NCBI GenBank assembly: GCA_031365425.1
Contig: JANLYB010000297.1
Span: 1 to 42,174, forward strand
From: JANXVY01 sp031365425
GTDB taxonomy: Bacteria > Pseudomonadota > Alphaproteobacteria > Rhizobiales > Hyphomicrobiaceae
DNA: 42,174 nucleotides
Reading direction: 5' to 3'
In this document: piece by piece, positions 30,829 to 38,401 of the stretch
Layout of the letters: each line of letters starts with the position of its first letter
How positions within the stretch are numbered: the first letter of the stretch is position 1
Position numbers and translations under genes: made by a program
Notes under the pieces: generated by a model
What the model was told of the DNA's origin: nothing
The model's database searches: none
Seen by the model: the letters and a program-made list of their open reading frames with translations, nothing else

Positions 30829-32031
30829 TCAGACCGCCTTCTTGATCTTGTCGGCGAGGTCGGTTTTTTCCCAGGAGAAGCCGCCATCGGCATCGGCTTT
30901 GCGGCCGAAATGGCCGTAGGCAGAGGTGCGGGCATAGATCGGCTTGTTCAGGTCGAGGTGCTTGCGGATGCCGGTGGGCGACAGGTCCATGCACTGGGCA
31001 AGAGCCTGTTCGATCTTGGCTTCGTCGACTTTGCCGGTGCCGTGGGTGTCGACGTAAATCGACAGCGGCTGGGCAACGCCGATGGCATAAGCCAGCTGGA
31101 TCGTGCAGCGGTCGGCAACGCCGGCGGCGACCACGTTTTTAGCCAGATAGCGCGCGGCGTAGGCGGCCGAGCGGTCAACCTTGGTCGGGTCCTTGCCGGA
31201 GAATGCGCCACCGCCGTGAGGGGCTGCACCGCCGTAGGTGTCGACGATGATCTTGCGGCCGGTCAAACCGCTGTCGCCATCGGGGCCGCCGATGAAGAAT
31301 TTGCCGGTCGGGTTGATGTGCCAGATGCAGTCCTTGCCGATCCAGCCCTCGGGGAGAGCCTTGCGGACGTAGGGCTCGACGATGTCGCGGATCTGCTTGG
31401 AGCTCAGGTCTTCGATGACATGCTGGTGGGACACGACAATCTGGGTGACGCCGACGGGCTTGCCGTCTTCGTAGCGGATCGTGACCTGGCTCTTGCTGTC
31501 GGGGCCAAGCTTGGCGGCGTCACCGATCTTGGCTTTGCGCGCGTGCGCCAGATCTTCGAGGATCTTGTGGGCATAAAAAATCGGGGCCGGCATCAATTCC
31601 GGCGTTTCGCGGCAGGCATAGCCGAACATGATGCCCTGGTCGCCGGCGCCTTCTTCCTTGTTGGTGGGCTGCTTGGCATCGACGCCGGCAGCGATGTCGA
31701 CCGACTGGGGATGGAGAAGCACATCGATCTGGGCATTTTCCCAGTGGAAACCGTCCTGCTCATAGCCGATGTCGCGGATGGCCATGCGGGCCGTGTGGGC
31801 GATCCAGTCCTTCGTCACCGTGCGCGGACCGCGGGTTTCACCGGCGATCACAACGCGGTTGGTGGTTGCCAGCGTTTCGCAGGCTGCACGGATGTCCCAA
31901 GGGTCTAAACCGGCTTTGGGACCTTCGCGGAAGAACAAGTCTACGATCTCGTCGGAGATCCGGTCGCAGACCTTGTCTGGATGACCTTCGGAAACGGATT
32001 CGCTTGTGAACAAATAGGATTTGCGTGCCAC
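30829..32031 (-). CDS. metK: S-adenosylmethionine synthetase
   Basis: Makes SAM from methionine and ATP. 400 residues, family length. Motifs: SYLFTSESVSEGHPDKVCDR at the N-terminus, GAGDQGIMFGYACRETPELM (ATP site), GGPDGDSGLTGRKIIVDTYG and GGGAFSGKDPTKVDRSAAYA (catalytic P-loop). The start codon is GTG (32029-32031); no in-frame ATG gives the conserved N-terminus. A 121-nt leader with two possible hairpins separates it from the XRE gene. The xre-metK-trmB order is common in the class. Confidence 0.97.
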   Translation of the reverse strand: MARKSYLFTSESVSEGHPDKVCDRISDEIVDLFFREGPKAGLDPWDIRAACETLATTNRVVIAGETRGPRTVTKDWIAHTARMAIRDIGYEQDGFHWENAQIDVLLHPQSVDIAAGVDAKQPTNKEEGAGDQGIMFGYACRETPELMPAPIFYAHKILEDLAHARKAKIGDAAKLGPDSKSQVTIRYEDGKPVGVTQIVVSHQHVIEDLSSKQIRDIVEPYVRKALPEGWIGKDCIWHINPTGKFFIGGPDGDSGLTGRKIIVDTYGGAAPHGGGAFSGKDPTKVDRSAAYAARYLAKNVVAAGVADRCTIQLAYAIGVAQPLSIYVDTHGTGKVDEAKIEQALAQCMDLSPTGIRKHLDLNKPIYARTSAYGHFGRKADADGGFSWEKTDLADKIKKAV

Positions 32032-32065
32032 TTGGCCCCCAGGACTACGACGTTAACTTTGGATT

Positions 32066-32128
32066 GGGGCTTTGTTGCAGTGTTTTCGCGAGGGGGTCAA
32101 GGCTGGCCCAGGGAGAGGCCCCTGGACC
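32066..32128 (-). promoter_or_regulatory. Structured metK leader, possible regulatory RNA
   Basis: In the RNA sense (minus), GGTCCAGGG pairs with CCCTGGGCC (plus 32105-32128, one G-U pair). Further on, GCCCC (plus 32066-32070) can pair with the G-run just before the metK GTG (32036-32040), which would cover the ribosome-binding site. It does not match the SAM/SAH, SAM-II or SAM-I patterns known to me. Regulatory function is conjecture. Confidence 0.3.
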
Positions 32129-32152
32129 AAACATCGCAGAGTGTTTCAATCG

Positions 32153-32635
32153 TCAGGTTTCTTCGGGCCCGGCAAGCGAACGCACCAGATCGATCACGGA
32201 GCGGCGCACCTTAGGGTCGGTGATGCGCACGAAGGCTTTGTTCAGTTCAAGGCCGTCCCGGCTGCCCAGGAAGTCGACGACGTACGTTTCGGCCGGGCGC
32301 TCGGCAAAGCCTGACATCCCCTGATGTCCGTTGTGGCCGGCAGGGTCGATCTCGTCGTAGAAGAACTGAACGGGAACTCCCAGCACATGTGCCAAATCGA
32401 ACAGGCGGCTTGCTCCAATGCGGTTGACGCCCTTTTCGTATTTCTGGACCTGCTGGAACGTCAGGCCGAGGCATTCGCCAAGTTTTTCCTGGCTCATGCC
32501 GAGGAGCATGCGGCGCAGGCGCACGCGCGCACCAACGTGACCATCGACTGTGTTCGCACGCCGTGCGTTCCGCTCTTCCATGGGTGCCACCGTCTTAGGG
32601 TTGGAATCGCTCGTGATAGTTCCGTGATCAGCCAT
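32153..32635 (-). CDS. XRE-family HTH regulator
   Basis: 160 residues. A Cro/C1-type HTH (~45-100) reads VGARVRLRRMLLGMSQEKLG, ECLGLTFQQVQKYEKGVNRI, GASRLFDLAHVLGVPVQFFY, the pattern of the alphaproteobacterial regulators found beside metK or lnt. The C-terminal part (VVDFLGSRDGLELNKAFVRI, RRSVIDLVRSLAG) may mediate dimerisation. ATG 32635 follows GGGAG; an upstream TTG start is improbable. It has its own promoter (32663-32691). Target unknown; proximity suggests a link with metK, and the family includes exopolysaccharide and cell-cycle regulators. Confidence 0.9.
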   Translation of the reverse strand: MADHGTITSDSNPKTVAPMEERNARRANTVDGHVGARVRLRRMLLGMSQEKLGECLGLTFQQVQKYEKGVNRIGASRLFDLAHVLGVPVQFFYDEIDPAGHNGHQGMSGFAERPAETYVVDFLGSRDGLELNKAFVRITDPKVRRSVIDLVRSLAGPEET

Positions 32636-32662
32636 TAAGATGTTCTCCCACCGAGCATACAA

Positions 32663-32691
32663 TTAATAGATGTGATAATTAAAATCGTCAA
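32663..32691 (-). promoter_or_regulatory. Sigma-70 type promoter of the XRE gene
   Basis: On the minus strand TTGACG (-35) is separated by 17 nt from TATTAA (-10). It lies 28 nt before the XRE start codon in an AT-rich gap and could drive xre, metK and (reduced by the terminator) trmB. Confidence 0.7.
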
Positions 32692-32721
32692 TCTGAGGTA
32701 AATATACAACTCTTGCGACCA

Positions 32722-34401
32722 CTATGAACGCATCAACCATCGGGATGTTCCCGCGAAAATCAGTAAATTCAACCAAAAAAACAAATCGCCCCATTCGGCA
32801 TACACAGTATCTAAGCGCTTACCGGGAATAGTCGAGTCAGTCGTGCCTCTATAGTTGAGTCTAATCGTCTCCAGAATACGGCCTTGTGGATCGATCACCC
32901 CGGAAATGCCGTTATTCGCGGCACGAACGACGGGTAGTCCGTACTCAACCGCACGTATTCTTGCCTGATGGAAATGTTGGTACGGTCCCGTACTGTTACC
33001 GAACCAGCCGTCGTTTGTCACGATCAAGATTAGTCCCGGACGTTGCCCGTCTTGGACGACTTCGTTGGGAAAGATGGCCTCGTAGCAAATCAGCGGCGCT
33101 ATCGGAGGTAGTCCTGGGACTTTCATAAGAGGCTTTGGTTTGGTGCCCTTGGCAAACCCTCCCCGCTGCCTTGTGAGGCTTTGCAAGCCGATGGCCTCCA
33201 ACGCAGATTGGAAGGGCAAATACTCTCCAAACGGCACCAAGTGAATCTTATCGTAGAGACCAACGAGCCTGCCCTCGGCGCCCAGCGCCAGCAGACTGTT
33301 ATAAGCTTTGCGCGAACCGTCCTGCTGGTTGCGCTCTTGTCGTAGCGCACCTGTCAACAGGATTACATTTGGGGGAAGCAATTGCCCAATAGCGGCAAGT
33401 GCTTCGGGGTGATCCAAGGGACCAAACGGCATCGCCGCTTCCGGCCAAACGACATGGGAAATGCCGGCGAGATTATCGATTTGTCCCGACTGGTTCTGTT
33501 TGGATAAGCTCAAATGGTCCGCGAATATTACCGGCTGCTTTTCGGCACTCCATTTGTCACGCTGGGGAATACTAGGCTGCACAATGCGAATCTTTACATT
33601 AGGCAATTGTGGCGAAAGCGGCTTTGACAAATGCCAGCTTCCGATTAAGTAGGCCAATAAGAGTGGAGTTCCCGCCAGAGTTGCAATTAACTTCTCATTT
33701 CCAAAATTTATGGTGGCAAAAGAATTACCCCATAACGTTCCCGGCAGAGTACAGATGAATACGGCCCAAAGGGTCAGACCGTATATTCCGAGCACGCTCG
33801 CCGCCTGCATCAAAGGAAGCGGCATGGTTAGCGCGATGCCCGGCGTGTTCCAGGGCAGGCCGGTGAAGATGTGGCCGCGTAGCCATTCGGCGCAGCCAAT
33901 TGTCACAGCTACGATGAGGACGCGGGCGACCGCCTGCCTGGGCGCGCGCTGTTGCCGCGCTGGCCAGACCTTCGCTGCGACACCGCCGGCCGCGGCCCAG
34001 AACAGCGCGAGTCCCGCCGGCAATAGGGTAACCGCGAACGGCAACAGCCACGCGAAGATCTCGGCTTCGACAAGGAAAGCTTCGCCGATCCATAGCAAGC
34101 CGGTGAAAAAATAACCGAAGCCGAACCACCACCAGGCAAGCGCCGTGGCGCGCATCGGACGGGGATCGTCCGCCGCTCCGTCGGCGAGCCAGACGAAGAA
34201 CGGGAATGTCAGGAAGAGGACCGGCCACGCAAAGAAGGGTGCGAAAGCTAGCGTGGAGACGGCTCCCGCCGCGAAGACAAGCGCGCGGTGACGCCAGCCG
34301 CGCGCGGTCGCGACCCAAACTGCGGCTTTGCCCATGGCGCTGAGGGGGGGATCCAGCGCCACCGCGCTGACCGGGTTCAACTCAGGGGGAAGACTAATCA
34401 T
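32722..34401 (-). CDS. lnt: Apolipoprotein N-acyltransferase
   Basis: Inner-membrane enzyme that adds the third acyl chain to bacterial lipoproteins. 559 residues with about six N-terminal membrane segments and a periplasmic nitrilase-like domain. The Glu-Lys-Cys triad is intact: VVWPEAAMPFG, LYDKIHLVPFGEYLPF, PLICYEAIFPNEV. A C-terminal helix (LFFWLNLLIFAGTSRWL) closes the protein. The 5' third has the GC content of the neighbourhood; the remaining ~1 kb is clearly more AT-rich, suggesting allelic replacement by recombination. Lies between corC-like and xre genes, as in related genomes. Confidence 0.95.
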   Translation of the reverse strand: MISLPPELNPVSAVALDPPLSAMGKAAVWVATARGWRHRALVFAAGAVSTLAFAPFFAWPVLFLTFPFFVWLADGAADDPRPMRATALAWWWFGFGYFFTGLLWIGEAFLVEAEIFAWLLPFAVTLLPAGLALFWAAAGGVAAKVWPARQQRAPRQAVARVLIVAVTIGCAEWLRGHIFTGLPWNTPGIALTMPLPLMQAASVLGIYGLTLWAVFICTLPGTLWGNSFATINFGNEKLIATLAGTPLLLAYLIGSWHLSKPLSPQLPNVKIRIVQPSIPQRDKWSAEKQPVIFADHLSLSKQNQSGQIDNLAGISHVVWPEAAMPFGPLDHPEALAAIGQLLPPNVILLTGALRQERNQQDGSRKAYNSLLALGAEGRLVGLYDKIHLVPFGEYLPFQSALEAIGLQSLTRQRGGFAKGTKPKPLMKVPGLPPIAPLICYEAIFPNEVVQDGQRPGLILIVTNDGWFGNSTGPYQHFHQARIRAVEYGLPVVRAANNGISGVIDPQGRILETIRLNYRGTTDSTIPGKRLDTVYAEWGDLFFWLNLLIFAGTSRWLMRS

Positions 34402-34480
34402 CGCGTGGTCATACCACCGGAGTGCGGCGACGATCTACTGGCGCTAAACGTCACTGCGGCGGGAACGCCAACGGCAAGCG

Positions 34481-35548
34481 CTACAATTTGCCGTTGGGGT
34501 CGGACGCCGGGAGCGGCAAGAGGCGGGTTGCGTCGATCCGGAGTTTCTTGACACGTCGCGGGTCGGCGTCGAGGACTTCGAATTCGAGGCCGGAGTGGGC
34601 GTGGTGGACGATTTCTCCGCGCACCGGGACACGGCCCAGGATCGCAAACACGAGACCGCCCAGCGTGTCGACTTCCTCGGCTTCGTCTTCGGTCACGATC
34701 GAACGGGCCAGAACTTTTTCCAATTCAGCGATCGGCGCGCGGGCAGAGGCCGTCATCATGCCGCTGGCGTCCTTGTCGATATGGGTTTCCTCGGCCTCGT
34801 CGTGTTCATCCTCGATTTCGCCAACCACCTGCTCGACGAGGTCTTCGATGGTGACGAGGCCATCCGTGCCGCCATATTCATCGACCACCAGCGCCATATG
34901 GATGCGAGTCGTTTGCATGCGCAGGAGCAGGTTCATGGCCGGCATCGAGGGCGGCACGTACAGAATCGGCCGGCGGATTTTGGCCACGGTGATCGGGCGC
35001 GCGAGGTCGATCGCACCCAGGTTGCCGGTGATGGTATCGACGGCGGCTTTGAGCGAGGGTTCGGCGGCTGGCGTGCCGGGTTCGGCGATCTTGACGCCGC
35101 CTTCCTCGATCAGCCAGTGGAGCACGTCCTTCACGTGGATCATGCCGCGCGGGTCATCCAAGGTCTCGTTGTACATGGGAATGCGCGAGATACCGCCGTC
35201 CTCGAAGGTGCGGAGCAGTTCCGACAACGGTTCGGTTTCTTCCAATGCGATGATATCGGCGCGGGGGATCATAATGTCAGCCACCCGCAAGGCGCCAAAG
35301 CGCAACATGCGCAGCATCATCTGGCGTTCTTCGGCGGAAAAGGCCGACGCGGAGGCTGCCTCCTGCTTGAGCGCGCCTTCAATCGTGTCGCGCAACGTGG
35401 GTGCGCCCTGCAGCCCTAAGCGGGAGCGCAATGTCGACAGCCAGCCCTGACCGGCGGCTTTAGGGTCGTCGGCGGGCGTGGCGGGATGGGCCGTACCCGG
35501 ACTGGTGATTGGAAAATCAGATCGCTCGTTCGTTCTATCGCTCGCCAT
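34481..35548 (-). CDS. CorC/HlyC-type CBS-domain protein
   Basis: 355 residues. A short N-terminal leader, then two CBS domains (~95-220; ADIMIPRADIIALEETEPL, FEDGGISRIPMYNETLDD PRG, and KIRRPILYVPPSMPAMNLLL) followed by the CorC_HlyC transporter-associated domain (~265-345; EVDTLGGLVFAILGRVPVRG). There is no DUF21 membrane region, as in E. coli CorC (YbeX). Members are linked to Mg2+/Co2+ efflux and to ribosome-related stress. It follows ybeY by 37 nt, and the phoH-ybeY-corC-lnt order matches the E. coli ybeZYX-lnt operon. Confidence 0.92.
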   Translation of the reverse strand: MASDRTNERSDFPITSPGTAHPATPADDPKAAGQGWLSTLRSRLGLQGAPTLRDTIEGALKQEAASASAFSAEERQMMLRMLRFGALRVADIMIPRADIIALEETEPLSELLRTFEDGGISRIPMYNETLDDPRGMIHVKDVLHWLIEEGGVKIAEPGTPAAEPSLKAAVDTITGNLGAIDLARPITVAKIRRPILYVPPSMPAMNLLLRMQTTRIHMALVVDEYGGTDGLVTIEDLVEQVVGEIEDEHDEAEETHIDKDASGMMTASARAPIAELEKVLARSIVTEDEAEEVDTLGGLVFAILGRVPVRGEIVHHAHSGLEFEVLDADPRRVKKLRIDATRLLPLPASDPNGKL

Positions 35549-35585
35549 CGGCTCGGTTCAGGCCTCCTTTTGAAGTGAATGTGGC

Positions 35586-36152
35586 TCAAGCCAGTGAATA
35601 TGGATCAGGGATGCCCAGGCCAGCAAGAATACTAGTTTCGAAGGTTTCCATGAGGTGGGCGTCGTCGTCGTTTTCGTGATCATAGCCCAGCAAATGCAGC
35701 AAACCGTGAACGACGAGGTGTTGGAGATGGTTAACGGGCGGGATGTTCTGGTCAGCGGCCTCGGCCAACACGGTTTCGCGGGCGACAATAATGTCGCCCA
35801 GGAAACGGCGTGCCGATCCGGGAAGGCCTGGCGGATGGGGGCTCGCAGGAAACGACAGCACGTTGGTCGGCGTTGGTTTGCCGCGATACGTGCCGTTGAG
35901 GGCTGCGACTTCGGCGTCGCTCGCGAGGGCTATGGCTGCTTGGGCGCGACCCAGTTTGAGGTCTGAACGCTCACCCACGGCATCGGCCACCGCCGTGACG
36001 ACGGCTTCCATATCCCCCAGGTGCGCCCAGCCCTCGTCCTCGATGACGACGTCGACGAGTAACGGTCGAGGGTCAGCGTCAACATCATCGGCGCTGTGGT
36101 CCGGTGCACTAAGCGCGCTGAAACCGGACTCACTGTGGTTTGAGTGGGTCAT
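35586..36152 (-). CDS. ybeY: Endoribonuclease YbeY
   Basis: Zn-dependent RNase active in 16S rRNA 3' maturation and ribosome quality control. 188 residues. The metal site H-x3-H-x5-H is present in HGLLHLLGYDH, and the family motif LNGTYRGKPTPTNVLSFP and the GDIIVARETV strand are intact. The N-terminal 30 residues are a nonconserved polar leader. The start overlaps the phoH stop by 4 nt (ATGA), showing translational coupling. Confidence 0.96.
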   Translation of the reverse strand: MTHSNHSESGFSALSAPDHSADDVDADPRPLLVDVVIEDEGWAHLGDMEAVVTAVADAVGERSDLKLGRAQAAIALASDAEVAALNGTYRGKPTPTNVLSFPASPHPPGLPGSARRFLGDIIVARETVLAEAADQNIPPVNHLQHLVVHGLLHLLGYDHENDDDAHLMETFETSILAGLGIPDPYSLA

Positions 36153-37147
36153 TTCCCTTTGTCGTAAGCCTCAACGATCTTTTGCACAAGGTCACGGCGC
36201 ACAATGTCTGAGTTCACGAAGCGGATGGCTTCGATGCCGGGAACGCCATCAAGCAGCTCGACGGCTTCCATCAGGCCCGATTTCACGCCCGGCGGAAGGT
36301 CGATCTGGCTCGGATCGCCGTTGACGAACATTTTGGAGCCCTCACCCAGACGGGTCAGGAACATCTTCATTTGCATCGTCGTGGTGTTTTGGGCTTCGTC
36401 CAGGATCACAGCGGCGTTGGTCAGCGTCCGGCCACGCATGAAAGCGAGCGGCGCGATCTCGATGATTCCGGCTGCCATGTCGCGTTCGACCTTTTCGGGC
36501 GGAAGCACGTCATAAAGTGCGTCATAAAGCGGGCGCAGGTAGGGATCGACCTTTTCCTTCAAGTCGCCGGGCAGGAAGCCGAGGCGTTCGCCCGCTTCGA
36601 CTGCGGGGCGGGACAAGATGATGCGTTCGACGACGCCGCGTTCGAGGCAATGGGCGGCGTAAGCGACTGCAAGGTAGGTCTTGCCGGTGCCGGCGGGACC
36701 GATGCCGAACACGAGGTCGATCTTTTCCAGCGCACGGATGTACTGGCTTTGAGCAGGCGTGCGCGCTTTGATGACGCGGCGGCGGGTGGCAATCTGGGCC
36801 TGGCCGTCGTTGGGGGCGTTTTCCTGGCGGATGTGGCGGATCAGGCCGTCGAAGTCGCCCGGGCCGACGGCTTCGCCTTTGGACACGCGGTCGTAGTTCT
36901 GTTCCAGCACTTTGCGGGCGAGGCTTACTGGTGCATCCGGGCCGGTCAGGATCACGGAGTTGCCGTGGGCGTGCGCCCCGATGCCGAGGCGGTCTTCAAT
37001 CAGTGCCAGATGGGCATCGTATTCCCCCAGCAGCCGGGTCAAGTGCCTATTGTCTTCGAATTGAACGACGACCCGCTTCTCAGTCCCGCGCTGTGCTGCC
37101 AATTCGTTTCCCTTCGCCGCTATGGTCTTGGTGCGCATGCCGCTCAT
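36149..37147 (-). CDS. phoH: PhoH-like ATPase (YbeZ)
   Basis: 332-residue P-loop ATPase. An N-terminal KH-like part (HLTRLLGEYDAHLALIEDRL) precedes the ATPase: Walker A GPAGTGKTYLAVAYA and Walker B AAVILDEAQNTT, with the sensor LTRLGEGSKMFVNGDPSQID. A partner of YbeY in rRNA handling in E. coli. ATG 37147 has GGAA 5-6 nt upstream; ATG 37138 is possible. It overlaps ybeY by 4 nt. The miaB gene that often precedes phoH in relatives is absent here; the acyltransferase gene lies upstream instead. Confidence 0.96.
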   Translation of the reverse strand: MSGMRTKTIAAKGNELAAQRGTEKRVVVQFEDNRHLTRLLGEYDAHLALIEDRLGIGAHAHGNSVILTGPDAPVSLARKVLEQNYDRVSKGEAVGPGDFDGLIRHIRQENAPNDGQAQIATRRRVIKARTPAQSQYIRALEKIDLVFGIGPAGTGKTYLAVAYAAHCLERGVVERIILSRPAVEAGERLGFLPGDLKEKVDPYLRPLYDALYDVLPPEKVERDMAAGIIEIAPLAFMRGRTLTNAAVILDEAQNTTTMQMKMFLTRLGEGSKMFVNGDPSQIDLPPGVKSGLMEAVELLDGVPGIEAIRFVNSDIVRRDLVQKIVEAYDKGK

Positions 37148-37253
37148 CCAAGTTCCGGTTCACCTGATGTGTAGCATAGAGGGTTAATCGCGGAATGGGC
37201 AGGTGTTGTAGATGAAGCTGTGGATGAGACTGGGTTTTTTCAACGAAGGCCCT

Positions 37254-38246
37254 TCACGCGTCCAGCGCCACACGGCTTTTGACTTCGTCGGGCGCGCCGA
37301 AGTGGCCGAAATAGCGCGGATTGATGCTCGCAACCGGCAGCACGACCAGTACGTCGGTGGTGCCGAACTGACGATCGATCACTGCGCCGTCGCCGAAGAA
37401 TGCGCCAAGCCGCATGTAGCCCTTGATGAGTGGCGGCATGGATTTCAGCGCAGCTTTCACATCCAGCTTGTCCTTGGCGATCAGGTCCATGGCTTGATAC
37501 AAATGGGGCTGGGCGCGGCAGCGCCAGACGGGCGGGGCGAGCGACTGGTGATGGAGCAGGCTCAGCGCCATTGCGTGGGCCTGCGGGTCGGTGCCCTCGA
37601 AGCTCGCGCAACCAATCATGACGTCGATCTTGTTTTCGCGGATGTAGGTCCACAGGCCGTGCCAGAGCAGTTCGACGGTGCGCTTGGTGCGGTAGGGTTC
37701 GAGCACGCATGAGCGGCCCAACTCCAGAAAGCGCGTGCCTTTGGGCTGGCGGGCGATCAAGGGGGCGATGTCGTATTCGCCCTGGGTATAGAAGCCGCGT
37801 CCGCGTTCGGCCATTTCCTGACGCAGGAGCCGGTACGTTCCCACGACCTTGGGATGGCTATTCGTGGCCCAGGGTTTCGCCGCACTTTGAGCCGCGAGAT
37901 CGGTCACGAGCAGATGATCGCAGATGGCATCGTAGGGGTCTTCGTCCAGGCGGCGCATCATTGCCGTGATCGAGGGGCTGGCGTCCATTTCCTCGTAGAA
38001 CACCTGATAGCGCAGGCGCTGCGCGCGTTTGATGTCGGCGCGGGATTCGGCGAGGCGCACTTCAAGTCCGCCCATCTGGCCATAGACTTTGCGCGGCCGG
38101 CGGCGGAGGACTATCCGGTCGTGGACCACGTTCTTAAGGGTGGCTCTTGCCACGACGCCGAGCGCAATGCGATCACGTCCCGATTTCCAGAAATCAGCGC
38201 TTTTGGTGCGCTTGAACCGGCCCGCCATTCGTTGCGCGACGTTCAT
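37254..38246 (-). CDS. OlsB-like GNAT acyltransferase (hemolysin-type, Acetyltransf_5)
   Basis: 330 residues. The core resembles OlsB ornithine-acyl-ACP N-acyltransferase and related hemolysin-like proteins: VRLAESRADIKRAQRLRYQV, FYEEMDASP, DAICDHLLVTDLAA, VVGTYRLLRQEMAERGRGFY, LELGRSCVLEPYRTKRTVEL, LWHGLWTYIRENKIDVMIGC. It may make lyso-ornithine lipid, a membrane lipid used under phosphate limitation. OlsA, the second enzyme, is not visible nearby. ATG 38246 has GGAGG at 8 nt; the upstream ATGs at 38288 and 38285 lack a site. Longer than typical OlsB (about 290), so a related acyltransferase is possible. Confidence 0.83.
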   Translation of the reverse strand: MNVAQRMAGRFKRTKSADFWKSGRDRIALGVVARATLKNVVHDRIVLRRRPRKVYGQMGGLEVRLAESRADIKRAQRLRYQVFYEEMDASPSITAMMRRLDEDPYDAICDHLLVTDLAAQSAAKPWATNSHPKVVGTYRLLRQEMAERGRGFYTQGEYDIAPLIARQPKGTRFLELGRSCVLEPYRTKRTVELLWHGLWTYIRENKIDVMIGCASFEGTDPQAHAMALSLLHHQSLAPPVWRCRAQPHLYQAMDLIAKDKLDVKAALKSMPPLIKGYMRLGAFFGDGAVIDRQFGTTDVLVVLPVASINPRYFGHFGAPDEVKSRVALDA

Positions 38247-38401
38247 CACGAATTCCTCCCGCCCCAGACCCATCGACGTGTGCATCATGGCAATTTGCGC
38301 CGGTATTGCACGGCGTTACCATGATTCCATGACAGTCCGGCAAAACCGCGATGCATCCGTCTGGCGAACGTCATTTCAATGAGTTGGCGATGCGGCGCAG
38401 A

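Noticed and set aside
30481..31908. 475-residue plus-strand frame opposite metK and trmB
   Set aside because: Antisense shadow of two strongly conserved enzymes.
32032..32152. Known SAM riboswitch (SAM-II or SAM/SAH) before metK
   Set aside because: Conserved core bases of these classes could not be found; only a generic structured leader is reported.
34481..35548. CorC-like gene as truncated, lacking its membrane domain
   Set aside because: The short soluble form without DUF21 is normal for the CorC/YbeX member of the ybeZYX-lnt cluster.
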